Origin: DATKZB01 sp035528235 | Lineage (GTDB): Bacteria > Planctomycetota > Phycisphaerae > FEN-1346 | Length of the DNA stretch: 6,462 nt | NCBI GenBank assembly: GCA_035528235.1 | Contig: DATKZB010000187.1 | Location: 1-6,462 of the forward strand | Direction: 5' to 3' | Shown: positions 1 through 5,090 of the stretch, piece by piece | How the letters are laid out: each line of letters opens with the position of its first letter | How positions within the stretch are numbered: the first letter of the stretch is position 1 | Position numbers and translations under genes: made by a program | Notes under the pieces: model-generated | Told to the model about the DNA's origin: nothing | Database searches by the model: none | The model's input: the letters and a program-made list of their open reading frames with translations, nothing else

Positions 1-784
1 CGACGAAATCCGACCCGCTGATGGAGAAGAAGGGAACGTTGGCCTCTCCGGCGATGGCCTTGGCCAGGAGCGTCTTTCCCGACCCCGGCGGGCCCACCAG
101 CATCACGCCGCGCGGTATGCGACCGCCCAGCACGCGGAACCGTTCCGGATGGCGCAGGAACTCGACGATCTCCTGGACTTCCTCCTTGGCGTCCTCGATG
201 CCGGCCACATCGTCGAAGGTAACCTTGACCATTTCCTTCTTGGCGAGGCGCGCGCGGCTGCGGCCGAAACTGAGGACCCCCCCCGGCCCGGAGGCCGACC
301 GCATCTGCCGCGATACGAAGAACCAGATGCCCATCAGAATGAACAGCCACGGCAGCATGGCGAGCAGCGTCTGCCAGATGAACGGGTCTTCGGGGACGAA
401 ACTGCGGTTCTTCTCGTCGCGGAAGATGCCGCGCAGTTCCTTGTTGGCGGTCAGGCGTTCGATGAGGGGCGGGATCTCGCGGTCGTGCAGGTGCACCACG
501 AAGGCCGCCTCGCCGAATTCGTTGAGCCACTCGCCGGGCCTGATCTCGCCGTGGAGAACGTTGCCGTGGACCCAGAGGGCCTTGATGGCGTCGGGCTTCT
601 CGAGCAGGCGCTCCAGGTCGGCCCGGGAGAATTCCTTGACGTCGAAGAAGCTCCGGCCGATGGCCCAGACGACCAGGACGGCCAGTCCGGCGACGAGTAC
701 CCACACCAGCAGCCCGCGCAGGCGCGGCCCTGGCGAGCGACCTTCGCCTTCACCGGGTTGGTTATCAAGATCGTCGGGACTCAT
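1..784 (-). CDS. ftsH: FtsH, ATP-dependent membrane zinc metalloprotease (N-terminal part, cut by window edge)
   Basis: FtsH is a membrane-anchored AAA+ protease that extracts and degrades membrane and regulatory proteins. The 261 visible residues follow the family order. A short acidic N-terminus leads into transmembrane helix 1 (about residues 22-43), a periplasmic domain of roughly 90 residues, helix 2 (about 137-158), and the linker into the AAA module (VTFDDVAGIEDAKEE). Walker A, GPPGSGKT, is at 231-238, followed by the FtsH-typical LLAKAIAGEANVPFFSISGS. The reading frame continues off the left edge, so Walker B, the second region of homology and the HExxH zinc site lie outside. The ATG at 784-782 is preceded by GAAGGA at 800-795 with a 10-nt spacer, and the protein starts cleanly there. 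The gene is downstream of bamD-like/lptE but separated by 212 bases holding a repeat, so it may have its own promoter. Family identity is very secure. Confidence 0.97.
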   Translation of the reverse strand, partial: MSPDDLDNQPGEGEGRSPGPRLRGLLVWVLVAGLAVLVVWAIGRSFFDVKEFSRADLERLLEKPDAIKALWVHGNVLHGEIRPGEWLNEFGEAAFVVHLHDREIPPLIERLTANKELRGIFRDEKNRSFVPEDPFIWQTLLAMLPWLFILMGIWFFVSRQMRSASGPGGVLSFGRSRARLAKKEMVKVTFDDVAGIEDAKEEVQEIVEFLRHPERFRVLGGRIPRGVMLVGPPGSGKTLLAKAIAGEANVPFFSISGSDFV

Positions 785-844
785 GAGGCGACGTTCCTTC
801 TGGACGGCTGCTCAGTTCCGCTTTGTCAACTCGTCGTCATCGTG

Positions 845-870
845 CGCGGCGGCCTTCCCAGGCCGCCGCG
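845..870. repeat. Hairpin A inside repeat copy 1
   Basis: This is a perfect 11-bp stem, CGCGGCGGCCT (845-855) pairing with 860-870, closed by a 4-base loop (TCCC). Its geometry is the same as that of hairpin B at 892-917. No T-run follows on either strand, so it is not a standard intrinsic terminator. Confidence 0.8.
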
Positions 871-891
871 ACAGGTTGCCCTGCGCCAACT

Positions 892-917
892 CGCGGTGGC
901 CTAGGAAGGCCACCGCG
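892..917. repeat. Hairpin B inside repeat copy 1
   Basis: This is a perfect 11-bp stem, CGCGGTGGCCT (892-902) pairing with 907-917, with a 4-base loop (AGGA). It equals hairpin A except that the sixth pair is T-A instead of C-G, so both arms changed together. Its right arm overlaps the CCACCGCGCGGGC block shared with the second repeat copy. Confidence 0.8.
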
Positions 918-996
918 CGGGCTCCCAATTGGCCCACGCCGAGTTGACAAAGTAACATCAGGCGCGACGGCGGTGCCCGGGGCACGGCCGCACGCA

Positions 997-1500
997 TCAC
1001 CAGTCTTTCTCCATAGCCTCGACGATGCGTTCGGCAAGGCGGCGTGTGGCCTCGGCCGTGGCCGAATCCTGGGTCTCGCCGACGGCGCCGGCATACGTGG
1101 CCGAGCCGCTGAGGCGGTCGAGGCGTTTGAGGATCTCGCCGGTCCTCAGGTCCTTCCACTCGAACCAGCACGTAATGGTGACCTGGACGTCCTGGGGCCG
1201 GTCGGTGTCGGTATCCTCGGTCAGGATGGGGGCGCTGAGTCGCACGATCTCGCCCCTCAGTTCCGTATCGGCCCGCTTGCGGTCGTGGACGACCTTGTAG
1301 GGGGTCCGGAGTTCGATGGTCTTGACGAGTTCGCGCGTCAGGTCGAACTCGAGTTCGCGGCGGAACTCCTTCGACGCGAAGATGGGCACGGCCACGGTCC
1401 GCACGTCGCCGCGATGAAGCGGCGCCGCGGAATAGCCGCATCCCGCCACGAGCGTGGCGGCCGCGACGAGAACCATCGCCAAGGCACGCAGGGTGTTCAC
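997..1500 (-). CDS. lptE: LptE-family LPS-assembly lipoprotein
   Basis: LptE is an outer-membrane lipoprotein that, in characterised Gram-negatives, forms the plug of the LptD translocon delivering lipopolysaccharide to the cell surface. The 167-residue product begins with a lipoprotein signal peptide (about residues 1-20) ending in LVAG|C, so Cys21 would be lipidated. The mature protein starts CGYS, as is common in the family, followed by TVAVPIFASKEFRRELEFDLTREL, which matches the usual 'vPvF-N...R-lE-eLT-alv' core. Later come a strand-rich region with ADTELRGEIV and a helical C-terminus. The start is GTG at 1500-1498, overlapping the upstream gene's TGA by four bases (GTGA), a sign of translational coupling. 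LptD is not in the window. Whether this organism makes classical LPS cannot be read from here. Confidence 0.85.
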   Translation of the reverse strand: MNTLRALAMVLVAAATLVAGCGYSAAPLHRGDVRTVAVPIFASKEFRRELEFDLTRELVKTIELRTPYKVVHDRKRADTELRGEIVRLSAPILTEDTDTDRPQDVQVTITCWFEWKDLRTGEILKRLDRLSGSATYAGAVGETQDSATAEATRRLAERIVEAMEKDW

Positions 1501-2792
1501 GGGGTTGACTCCTCCTCACCGGTCGGCTCGGCCGGTGTCCCGGTCAGGGTCGAGGGGGTCAGGAACTCCTCGGCCTTCGCGGTCCACGGCGAGTCGGGGA
1601 ACCGTTCGCACAGTCGTTCGGCGTAAAACGCCGCGGCCAGAGGCTCACGGGCCCGGTGGTACCGGGCGGCGATCTCGTAGAGCGACTGGGCCTGCCTGTC
1701 GCGCACTTCGGCAATCAGGGCCGGCACGCCCTGGCGCTGCCCTTCCTCCGGGAACTTCTTCTGAAACTGTCGGAGCCGGTCGTACGCCAGCCGCAGACTC
1801 GTCACATCATACCGCGGACCGCGGCATCTTTCGATAGCGCAGCGGGCGCGCTGGAGTTCGGCCTGGAGGATAGCGTCGCCGTTGGGGTACTCGCGGCAGT
1901 ACTTGTCGTAGTAATCCTCGGCCTCGGGCCACTTGTGTTTTGACCAGTAATAGTCGGCGATTCGCAGAACGACGTCGTCGGCCAGGTCGCCGGCCGGCTG
2001 GTGTTCGTACGCGCGGCGGAGGATCGCGATGGCCTCGGTCTCGCCCGACAGCACGGGCACGCCCAGGACGCGGCGCCGTGTCGGGCCGAGAAACAGTTCG
2101 GCGATCTCGATCTCCTTGAGCAGCGCGTCGCGGTAGCGTGCGCTGCCGGCGTACTGCGTCAGCAGGCTCTCGTATTCCTCGAAGGCCTTGTAGTATTCCC
2201 CCCGGTCGAACAGGAGGGTGGCGCGCATCCAGATGGCCTCTTCGCGGAAAGAAGACGCCGGGTAGTTCTTGATGAGTTTCTTGAGGGTGCCGTCGGCCGA
2301 GCGGTAGCGGCCGGCGTCGCGGGCCGCGCGGGCCTGCTCGAGGAGCGTCTTGTCGGGGTTGGGGTCGTCCTGGCGCTCCCACCATCGCCAGTTCCACCAC
2401 GATTTCTTGGGTTCGGCCGGCTGGTCGGGCTGGGCCGGCGTCTCGGGCTGCTGGGGGGCGGGCTTTCGCTGCCACCATCGCCAGTTCCATCGTGGTTCCT
2501 CGGGCTCGGCCGGCTCCGTCGGCGGGGCCGGTTGCTGCGGCTCCGCGGGCGGCTTCGGCTCGACCGGCGGCGCGGGCGGGACGACGACCGGCGGCTCGGG
2601 TCCGTCGGGTTTCGGCGTGGGCGCGATGGGTGCGGGCGGCGTCTTGGGCGGCGTGTCGGACGGCGGAGGGGGTCCCTGGTCGGGGTCCACGTAACTCCAC
2701 CGGCCGTTCCGCCAGACCCATCCTGCCTGGGCCGAAAGCGGGATACCCAGCAGAATCCCGAAGACGGCTAACCCAATGGCTATGCGTTGCAT
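1497..2792 (-). CDS. Secreted TPR protein resembling BamD/YfiO, with Pro-rich linker and Trp-rich motifs
   Basis: The 431-residue product appears to be exported. A signal peptide at 1-23 ends AQA|GW, fitting signal peptidase I; there is no lipobox cysteine, unlike proteobacterial BamD. Residues 38-147 are a Pro/Glu-rich linker carrying tryptophan clusters: WVWRNGRW near 25, RWNWRWWQR at 101 and WWNWRWWER at 132. Residues about 148-411 are helical TPR-like repeats in the BamD/YfiO style, for example AGRYRSADGTLKKLIKNYP and RFPDSPWTAKAEEF. BamD-family proteins scaffold outer-membrane protein assembly, which fits the immediately downstream lptE, but a generic periplasmic TPR role is possible. 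The ATG at 2792-2790 is preferred because GAGAGGG lies 8 nt upstream and a signal peptide follows directly. The frame stays open to 2888, but the extra 32 residues are arginine-rich and would bury the signal peptide. TPR export is secure; BamD orthology is moderate. Confidence 0.85.
   Translation of the reverse strand: MQRIAIGLAVFGILLGIPLSAQAGWVWRNGRWSYVDPDQGPPPPSDTPPKTPPAPIAPTPKPDGPEPPVVVPPAPPVEPKPPAEPQQPAPPTEPAEPEEPRWNWRWWQRKPAPQQPETPAQPDQPAEPKKSWWNWRWWERQDDPNPDKTLLEQARAARDAGRYRSADGTLKKLIKNYPASSFREEAIWMRATLLFDRGEYYKAFEEYESLLTQYAGSARYRDALLKEIEIAELFLGPTRRRVLGVPVLSGETEAIAILRRAYEHQPAGDLADDVVLRIADYYWSKHKWPEAEDYYDKYCREYPNGDAILQAELQRARCAIERCRGPRYDVTSLRLAYDRLRQFQKKFPEEGQRQGVPALIAEVRDRQAQSLYEIAARYHRAREPLAAAFYAERLCERFPDSPWTAKAEEFLTPSTLTGTPAEPTGEEESTP
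2379..2489 (-). repeat. Exact 18-nt direct repeat encoding the duplicated WNWRWW motif
   Basis: CCACCATCGCCAGTTCCA occurs at 2379-2396 and again at 2472-2489. The 93-base offset is exactly 31 codons, so the repeat is in frame and encodes the WNWRWW core in both places within the TPR protein's linker. It looks like an internal duplication whose intervening Pro/Gln-rich sequence has diverged. Confidence 0.8.
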
Positions 2793-2800
2793 GTCGCTTG

Positions 2801-2807
2801 CCCTCTC
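2801..2807 (-). promoter_or_regulatory. Ribosome binding site for the BamD-like gene
   Basis: On the minus strand GAGAGGG lies 8 nt before the ATG at 2792. It decides the start in favour of the signal-peptide methionine over the in-frame start at 2888. Confidence 0.65.
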
Positions 2808-2829
2808 ACGGCGTCTCGGGCCGGCGCCT

Positions 2830-2846
2830 GTCTGGCGGCGCCAGAC
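2830..2846. other. Hairpin in the leader of the BamD-like gene
   Basis: A perfect 7-bp stem, GTCTGGC (2830-2836) with GCCAGAC (2840-2846) and a 3-base loop, lies about 38 bases upstream of the ATG, between the candidate promoter and the ribosome binding site. There is no T-run after it, so it is more likely a leader structure than a recO terminator. GC-rich DNA forms such stems often, so significance is uncertain. The rest of the 2793-2931 gap is GC-rich and shows no ORF. Confidence 0.4.
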
Positions 2847-2902
2847 GCCACCGCGGCCGGGCGGGCGTGCCCGGGCCGAGGCGGCCAACCGACGACGCCC
2901 CC

Positions 2903-2930
2903 ATTATACCCGGTAACCGGCCCGTGAACA
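2903..2930 (-). promoter_or_regulatory. Candidate sigma-70-type promoter for the BamD-like/lptE unit
   Basis: On the minus strand a perfect -10 hexamer TATAAT lies at 2908-2903. A weak -35, TGTTCA (3 of 6 to TTGACA), lies at 2930-2925 with a 16-nt spacer. It sits immediately after the recO stop codon, inside very GC-rich sequence where a perfect TATAAT is conspicuous. Predicted transcription would start near 2896, giving a leader of about 100 bases that includes the hairpin at 2830-2846. The -35 is poor, so this is a prediction. Confidence 0.5.
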
Positions 2931-2931
2931 G

Positions 2932-3681
2932 TTAAACGTATCTGGCGGCCGAGAGTTCCTTTCCGGCCAGTTCCGCGACGGTCGCGGCCAGGACGTCGCG
3001 CATTTGGCCGGCGGTGGCCTCGGCGAGCCGCACCCGCCGCACCTCGTCCCAGTCGGCCTGGGCGAGAAACGCCATGGCCTGGGCCGACTTGGCCCCGAGG
3101 CGATGGATCTTCCCTTTTCCCTCGGGCCGACACGGTTTGCACACCGGCCCGCCCAGACCGGCGCTGTAGTCGACGGCCTGGGTGTTGTCGAGGGGCTGGT
3201 TGCACCCCACGCAGCGGCCCATGTGCGGCCCGTACCCGAGCAGCCCAAGCAGCCGCCACGCGAAGGCGAATGTAACGGCCCGGCCGGCGTCGGCGTCGGC
3301 CTCGGCCAGCAGCGAGAACGTGCGGACCACGAGGTCGAAGACGTCCGGCTGCGGGTCGAAGTCCGGCACGAGGGCCGTCACGAGTTCCGTGGCGAGCGAC
3401 GCCCCGTAGAACGCCGGCAACTTCTCGCGCAGACCGTCGAACCGTTCGGTCTCGTACAGTTCCATGAGCGTGCCGAGGTGGTTCGGGTCGGTCACGCTGA
3501 AGACGGCCTCACCGAGGGTCCAGCGGTCGAGCGGTCCGCTGAACGGGTTCTGGCCTCGCTTGGACCCCTTGGCCAGGCATCGCAGGTGTCCGACGTCGCG
3601 GGCCAGGAGGTCGACGATCTGGCTGGTTTCGCTGAAGTCGCGGCACCGCAGGAGGAGGACCGTTGATTTATGGACTGGCAC
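2932..3681 (-). CDS. recO: DNA repair protein RecO
   Basis: RecO, with RecR, loads RecA onto SSB-coated single-stranded DNA in the RecFOR recombination pathway. The 249-residue product has the family's usual length. It opens with the N-terminal OB-fold region, including the hallmark KSTVLLLRCRDFSETSQIVDL, and has an LAKGSKR segment near 37-42. A helical region follows, containing ELYETERFDGLR, which is typical of the family. A four-cysteine zinc site is formed by Cys157-x2-Cys160 and Cys181-x2-Cys184 within GRCVGC...GGPVCKPC. The start is GTG at 3681-3679, supported by GGGAGA at 3692-3687 five nt upstream; no other plausible in-frame start lies just upstream. The gene ends in TAA at 2934-2932. 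The upstream gap (3682-3794) is mostly taken by repeat copy 2. Identification is secure. Confidence 0.95.
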   Translation of the reverse strand: MPVHKSTVLLLRCRDFSETSQIVDLLARDVGHLRCLAKGSKRGQNPFSGPLDRWTLGEAVFSVTDPNHLGTLMELYETERFDGLREKLPAFYGASLATELVTALVPDFDPQPDVFDLVVRTFSLLAEADADAGRAVTFAFAWRLLGLLGYGPHMGRCVGCNQPLDNTQAVDYSAGLGGPVCKPCRPEGKGKIHRLGAKSAQAMAFLAQADWDEVRRVRLAEATAGQMRDVLAATVAELAGKELSAARYV

Positions 3682-3686
3682 GGGCG

Positions 3687-3692
3687 TCTCCC
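3687..3692 (-). promoter_or_regulatory. Ribosome binding site supporting the GTG start of recO
   Basis: GGGAGA on the minus strand is followed by a 5-nt spacer and then GTG at 3681. A second purine run, GAAGGAA at 3705-3699, lies 17 nt upstream and is too far to fit this start. Confidence 0.5.
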
Positions 3693-3720
3693 GCGTGGTT
3701 CCTTCGACCGGCGGCGTGGG

Positions 3721-3799
3721 TCTAGTGCTACTTTGTCAACTCGTCACCACCGCGCGGGCCCCCAAGGAGCCCACGCCAAGTTGACAAAGTAGCCCTAGG
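3721..3799. repeat. Intergenic inverted-repeat element, copy 2 (palindromic, MITE/REP-like)
   Basis: The ends form a perfect 15-bp inverted repeat: GCTACTTTGTCAACT at 3727-3741 and its complement at 3779-3793. Including flanks, 3721-3741 and 3779-3799 pair at 19 of 21 positions. The centre folds again, with GGGC at 3756-3759 pairing to GCCC at 3769-3772. The whole unit could form one long cruciform or RNA hairpin between the CBS gene and recO. CTAG occurs on both sides (3722-3725 and 3795-3798); because it is palindromic it can be read either as part of the inverted repeat or as a 4-bp target duplication. The right edge contains the TAG stop of the CBS gene. It shares end and core sequence with the element at 821-952. 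Confidence 0.8.
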
Positions 3800-5078
3800 C
3801 CTGTCGGGCCGTCTCGGGCAGCGTTCCCAGATCGATGCGAAGGCGCGTGATTCGCCGCTCCTCGGCCTCCAGGACGGTGATCCGCAGGCCGTCGTAGTCG
3901 AGCGACTCGCCCACCTTCGGGATGTATCCGAGGCGGCTGAGGACGAAGCCGCCGATCGTCTCGTAATCGTCGTCTTCCGGCAGGTCGACCTCCAACTCGT
4001 CGTTGACCTCGTCGATGTGCACGCGTGCCTCGACCTCGAAGGCGAGGTCGCCGACCCGGCGGATGGATTTCGGGGGTTCGTGCTCGTACTCGTCGACGAT
4101 CTCGCCGACGATCTCTTCGACGACGTCCTCAATGGTCACAAGGCCGGCCGTGCCGCCGTACTCGTCGAGCACGATGGCGATGTGGACCTTGTTGACCTGG
4201 AACTCGCGGAGCAGTTCGTCCAGGCGTTTCGTCTCGGGCACGAGGAGCGGCTTGCGCATGACGTCGGCGGCGGCCAGGTTGCGACCATCGGCTGTGGCGG
4301 CGTGGTCCAGCAGGTCCTTGGCGTACAGGATGCCGGCGATCGTGTCGAGGTTGCCCCGGGTGACGGGTATGCGGCTGTAGCCGGACTCGGCGATGAGTTG
4401 GCGTGCGGCCTCCACCGACTCGGTCGAATCGATGCTGACGATGTCGGTCCGCGGCGTCATGATCTGGCTGGCGTCGGCGCGTTTGAACTTGATGACGTTC
4501 TCGATCATGTCCTTCTGGTCTTCCTGGATGGCGCCTTTGCGTTCCCCCTCGTCGGCCACGCTGACGATCTCGTCCTCGATGTCCGAGGCCGACGGGGCGC
4601 CGCGCGGCACGCCGACGAGCCGGCGCACCACGGTGTCGAAGATGCGAAGCACGCGGCGCACCGGGGAGAAGAGGACCCGGCAGACCTGGCAGGCCGGCAG
4701 CACGGTGGCCAGGACGCCCTCGGCGGCGTAGTGGGCCCAGGCCAGCGGAATGACGCCCCCCGCAATCACCCCCACCACCGCCGCCACAGCCGCGCCGATC
4801 AGCCAGCCGCGCGCCGTCGACCCCAGCCGGTCGGTCGCCCACACTTCGATCAGCACGGCCATCGTCACGATGCTGACGATGTGCAGGGCCCGGGTCATGT
4901 GGAGCAGGTCGTGCCGGTGCCGGGAGAGCCGGTCGAGTTCGCGGAGGCGGCCCTTGCGCTGGAGCGCCTCTTCGAGGCGGGCCCGGGAGAACGAGCGGAG
5001 GGCGTTGTGCGTCAGCGCGAAGAACAGGGCGAAGCCGGTTGCCGCCAGACCCAGCACGAACCAGACGTAGACCAGCAA
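3795..5078 (-). CDS. CNNM/CorC-type membrane protein with paired CBS domains and CorC_HlyC domain
   Basis: The 427-residue product is an inner-membrane protein of the CorC/HlyC ('hemolysin-like', CNNM) family, whose studied members handle Mg2+ transport or efflux. The N-terminal DUF21-like region has hydrophobic helices at about 2-23, 64-80 and 91-113. The CBS pair lies at about 207-260 (MTPRTDIVSID...GYSRIPVTRG...GILYAKDLL) and 272-328 (DVMRKPLLVPE...VLDEYGGTAGLVTIEDVVEEIVGEI), usually an adenine-nucleotide-binding module. The C-terminal CorC_HlyC domain spans about 340-418. The CBS and C-terminal parts are textbook, but the DUF21 region lacks the usual acidic signatures: ALTHNA stands where an S-x-S-E-T-A type motif is typical, and GGVIPLA replaces GE-x-x-PK. 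The TTG at 5078-5076 is chosen because AGGAGG lies 6 nt upstream. A longer frame to 5261 would run into ybeY. The stop codon lies in repeat copy 2. Confidence 0.9.
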   Translation of the reverse strand: MLVYVWFVLGLAATGFALFFALTHNALRSFSRARLEEALQRKGRLRELDRLSRHRHDLLHMTRALHIVSIVTMAVLIEVWATDRLGSTARGWLIGAAVAAVVGVIAGGVIPLAWAHYAAEGVLATVLPACQVCRVLFSPVRRVLRIFDTVVRRLVGVPRGAPSASDIEDEIVSVADEGERKGAIQEDQKDMIENVIKFKRADASQIMTPRTDIVSIDSTESVEAARQLIAESGYSRIPVTRGNLDTIAGILYAKDLLDHAATADGRNLAAADVMRKPLLVPETKRLDELLREFQVNKVHIAIVLDEYGGTAGLVTIEDVVEEIVGEIVDEYEHEPPKSIRRVGDLAFEVEARVHIDEVNDELEVDLPEDDDYETIGGFVLSRLGYIPKVGESLDYDGLRITVLEAEERRITRLRIDLGTLPETARQA

Positions 5079-5082
5079 ACGG

Positions 5083-5090
5083 ATCCTCCT
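5083..5090 (-). promoter_or_regulatory. Strong Shine-Dalgarno overlapping the ybeY stop, fixing a TTG start
   Basis: On the minus strand the ybeY stop reads TAGGAGGATCCGTTTG. The stop TAG (5091-5089) runs into a perfect AGGAGG (5090-5085), and TTG follows after 6 nt. No ATG or GTG lies at a usable distance, so the CBS protein most likely starts with TTG and is coupled to ybeY translation. Confidence 0.75.

Larger units (their letters stand above)
821..952. repeat. Intergenic inverted-repeat element, copy 1 (132 bp, MITE/REP-like)
   Basis: The element is bounded by a perfect 13-bp inverted repeat: CTTTGTCAACTCG at 821-833 and its complement at 940-952. Its first 15 bases are identical to 3731-3745, and its last 44 bases (911-954) match 3748-3791 at 39 of 44 positions, so it belongs to the same family as the element near 3760. 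Relative to that copy it has about 75 extra bases, holding two 11-bp hairpins. It fills most of the lptE-ftsH gap (785-996), which otherwise shows nothing but the ftsH ribosome binding site. No transposase is encoded. A non-autonomous mobile or REP-like repeat is inferred; a structured RNA is an alternative. Confidence 0.8.

Noticed and set aside
821..831. TTGACA in the repeat ends as an outward -35 element driving ftsH or recO
   Set aside because: The inverted ends do contain TTGACA facing outward, but no recognisable -10 hexamer lies 16-18 nt further on in either copy.
21..947. Plus-strand reading frames opposite ftsH
   Set aside because: The minus strand encodes unmistakable FtsH over this stretch, including Walker A; the plus-strand products are Ser/Arg-rich with no recognisable domain.
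821..952. CRISPR-like array from the repeated hairpins
   Set aside because: The hairpins are only two, not regularly spaced with unique spacers of constant length, and no cas gene is nearby.
2001..2771. Plus-strand reading frame opposite the BamD-like gene
   Set aside because: The Gly/Arg-rich low-complexity product is the antisense image of the Pro-rich linker; the minus-strand frame has a signal peptide, TPR repeats and a ribosome binding site.
2793..2888. 32-codon N-terminal extension of the BamD-like protein
   Set aside because: It is arginine-rich and would put the signal peptide inside the protein; a good ribosome binding site serves the ATG at 2792.
3004..3666. Plus-strand reading frame opposite recO
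   Set aside because: It is antisense to RecO, which has an intact zinc site and family length.
3727..3793. Repeat copy 2 as a classical intrinsic terminator of the CBS gene
   Set aside because: The stem is strong but no T-tract follows on the minus strand, and the sequence is shared with an element in another gap, so a dispersed repeat is the better explanation. An effect on transcription is still possible.
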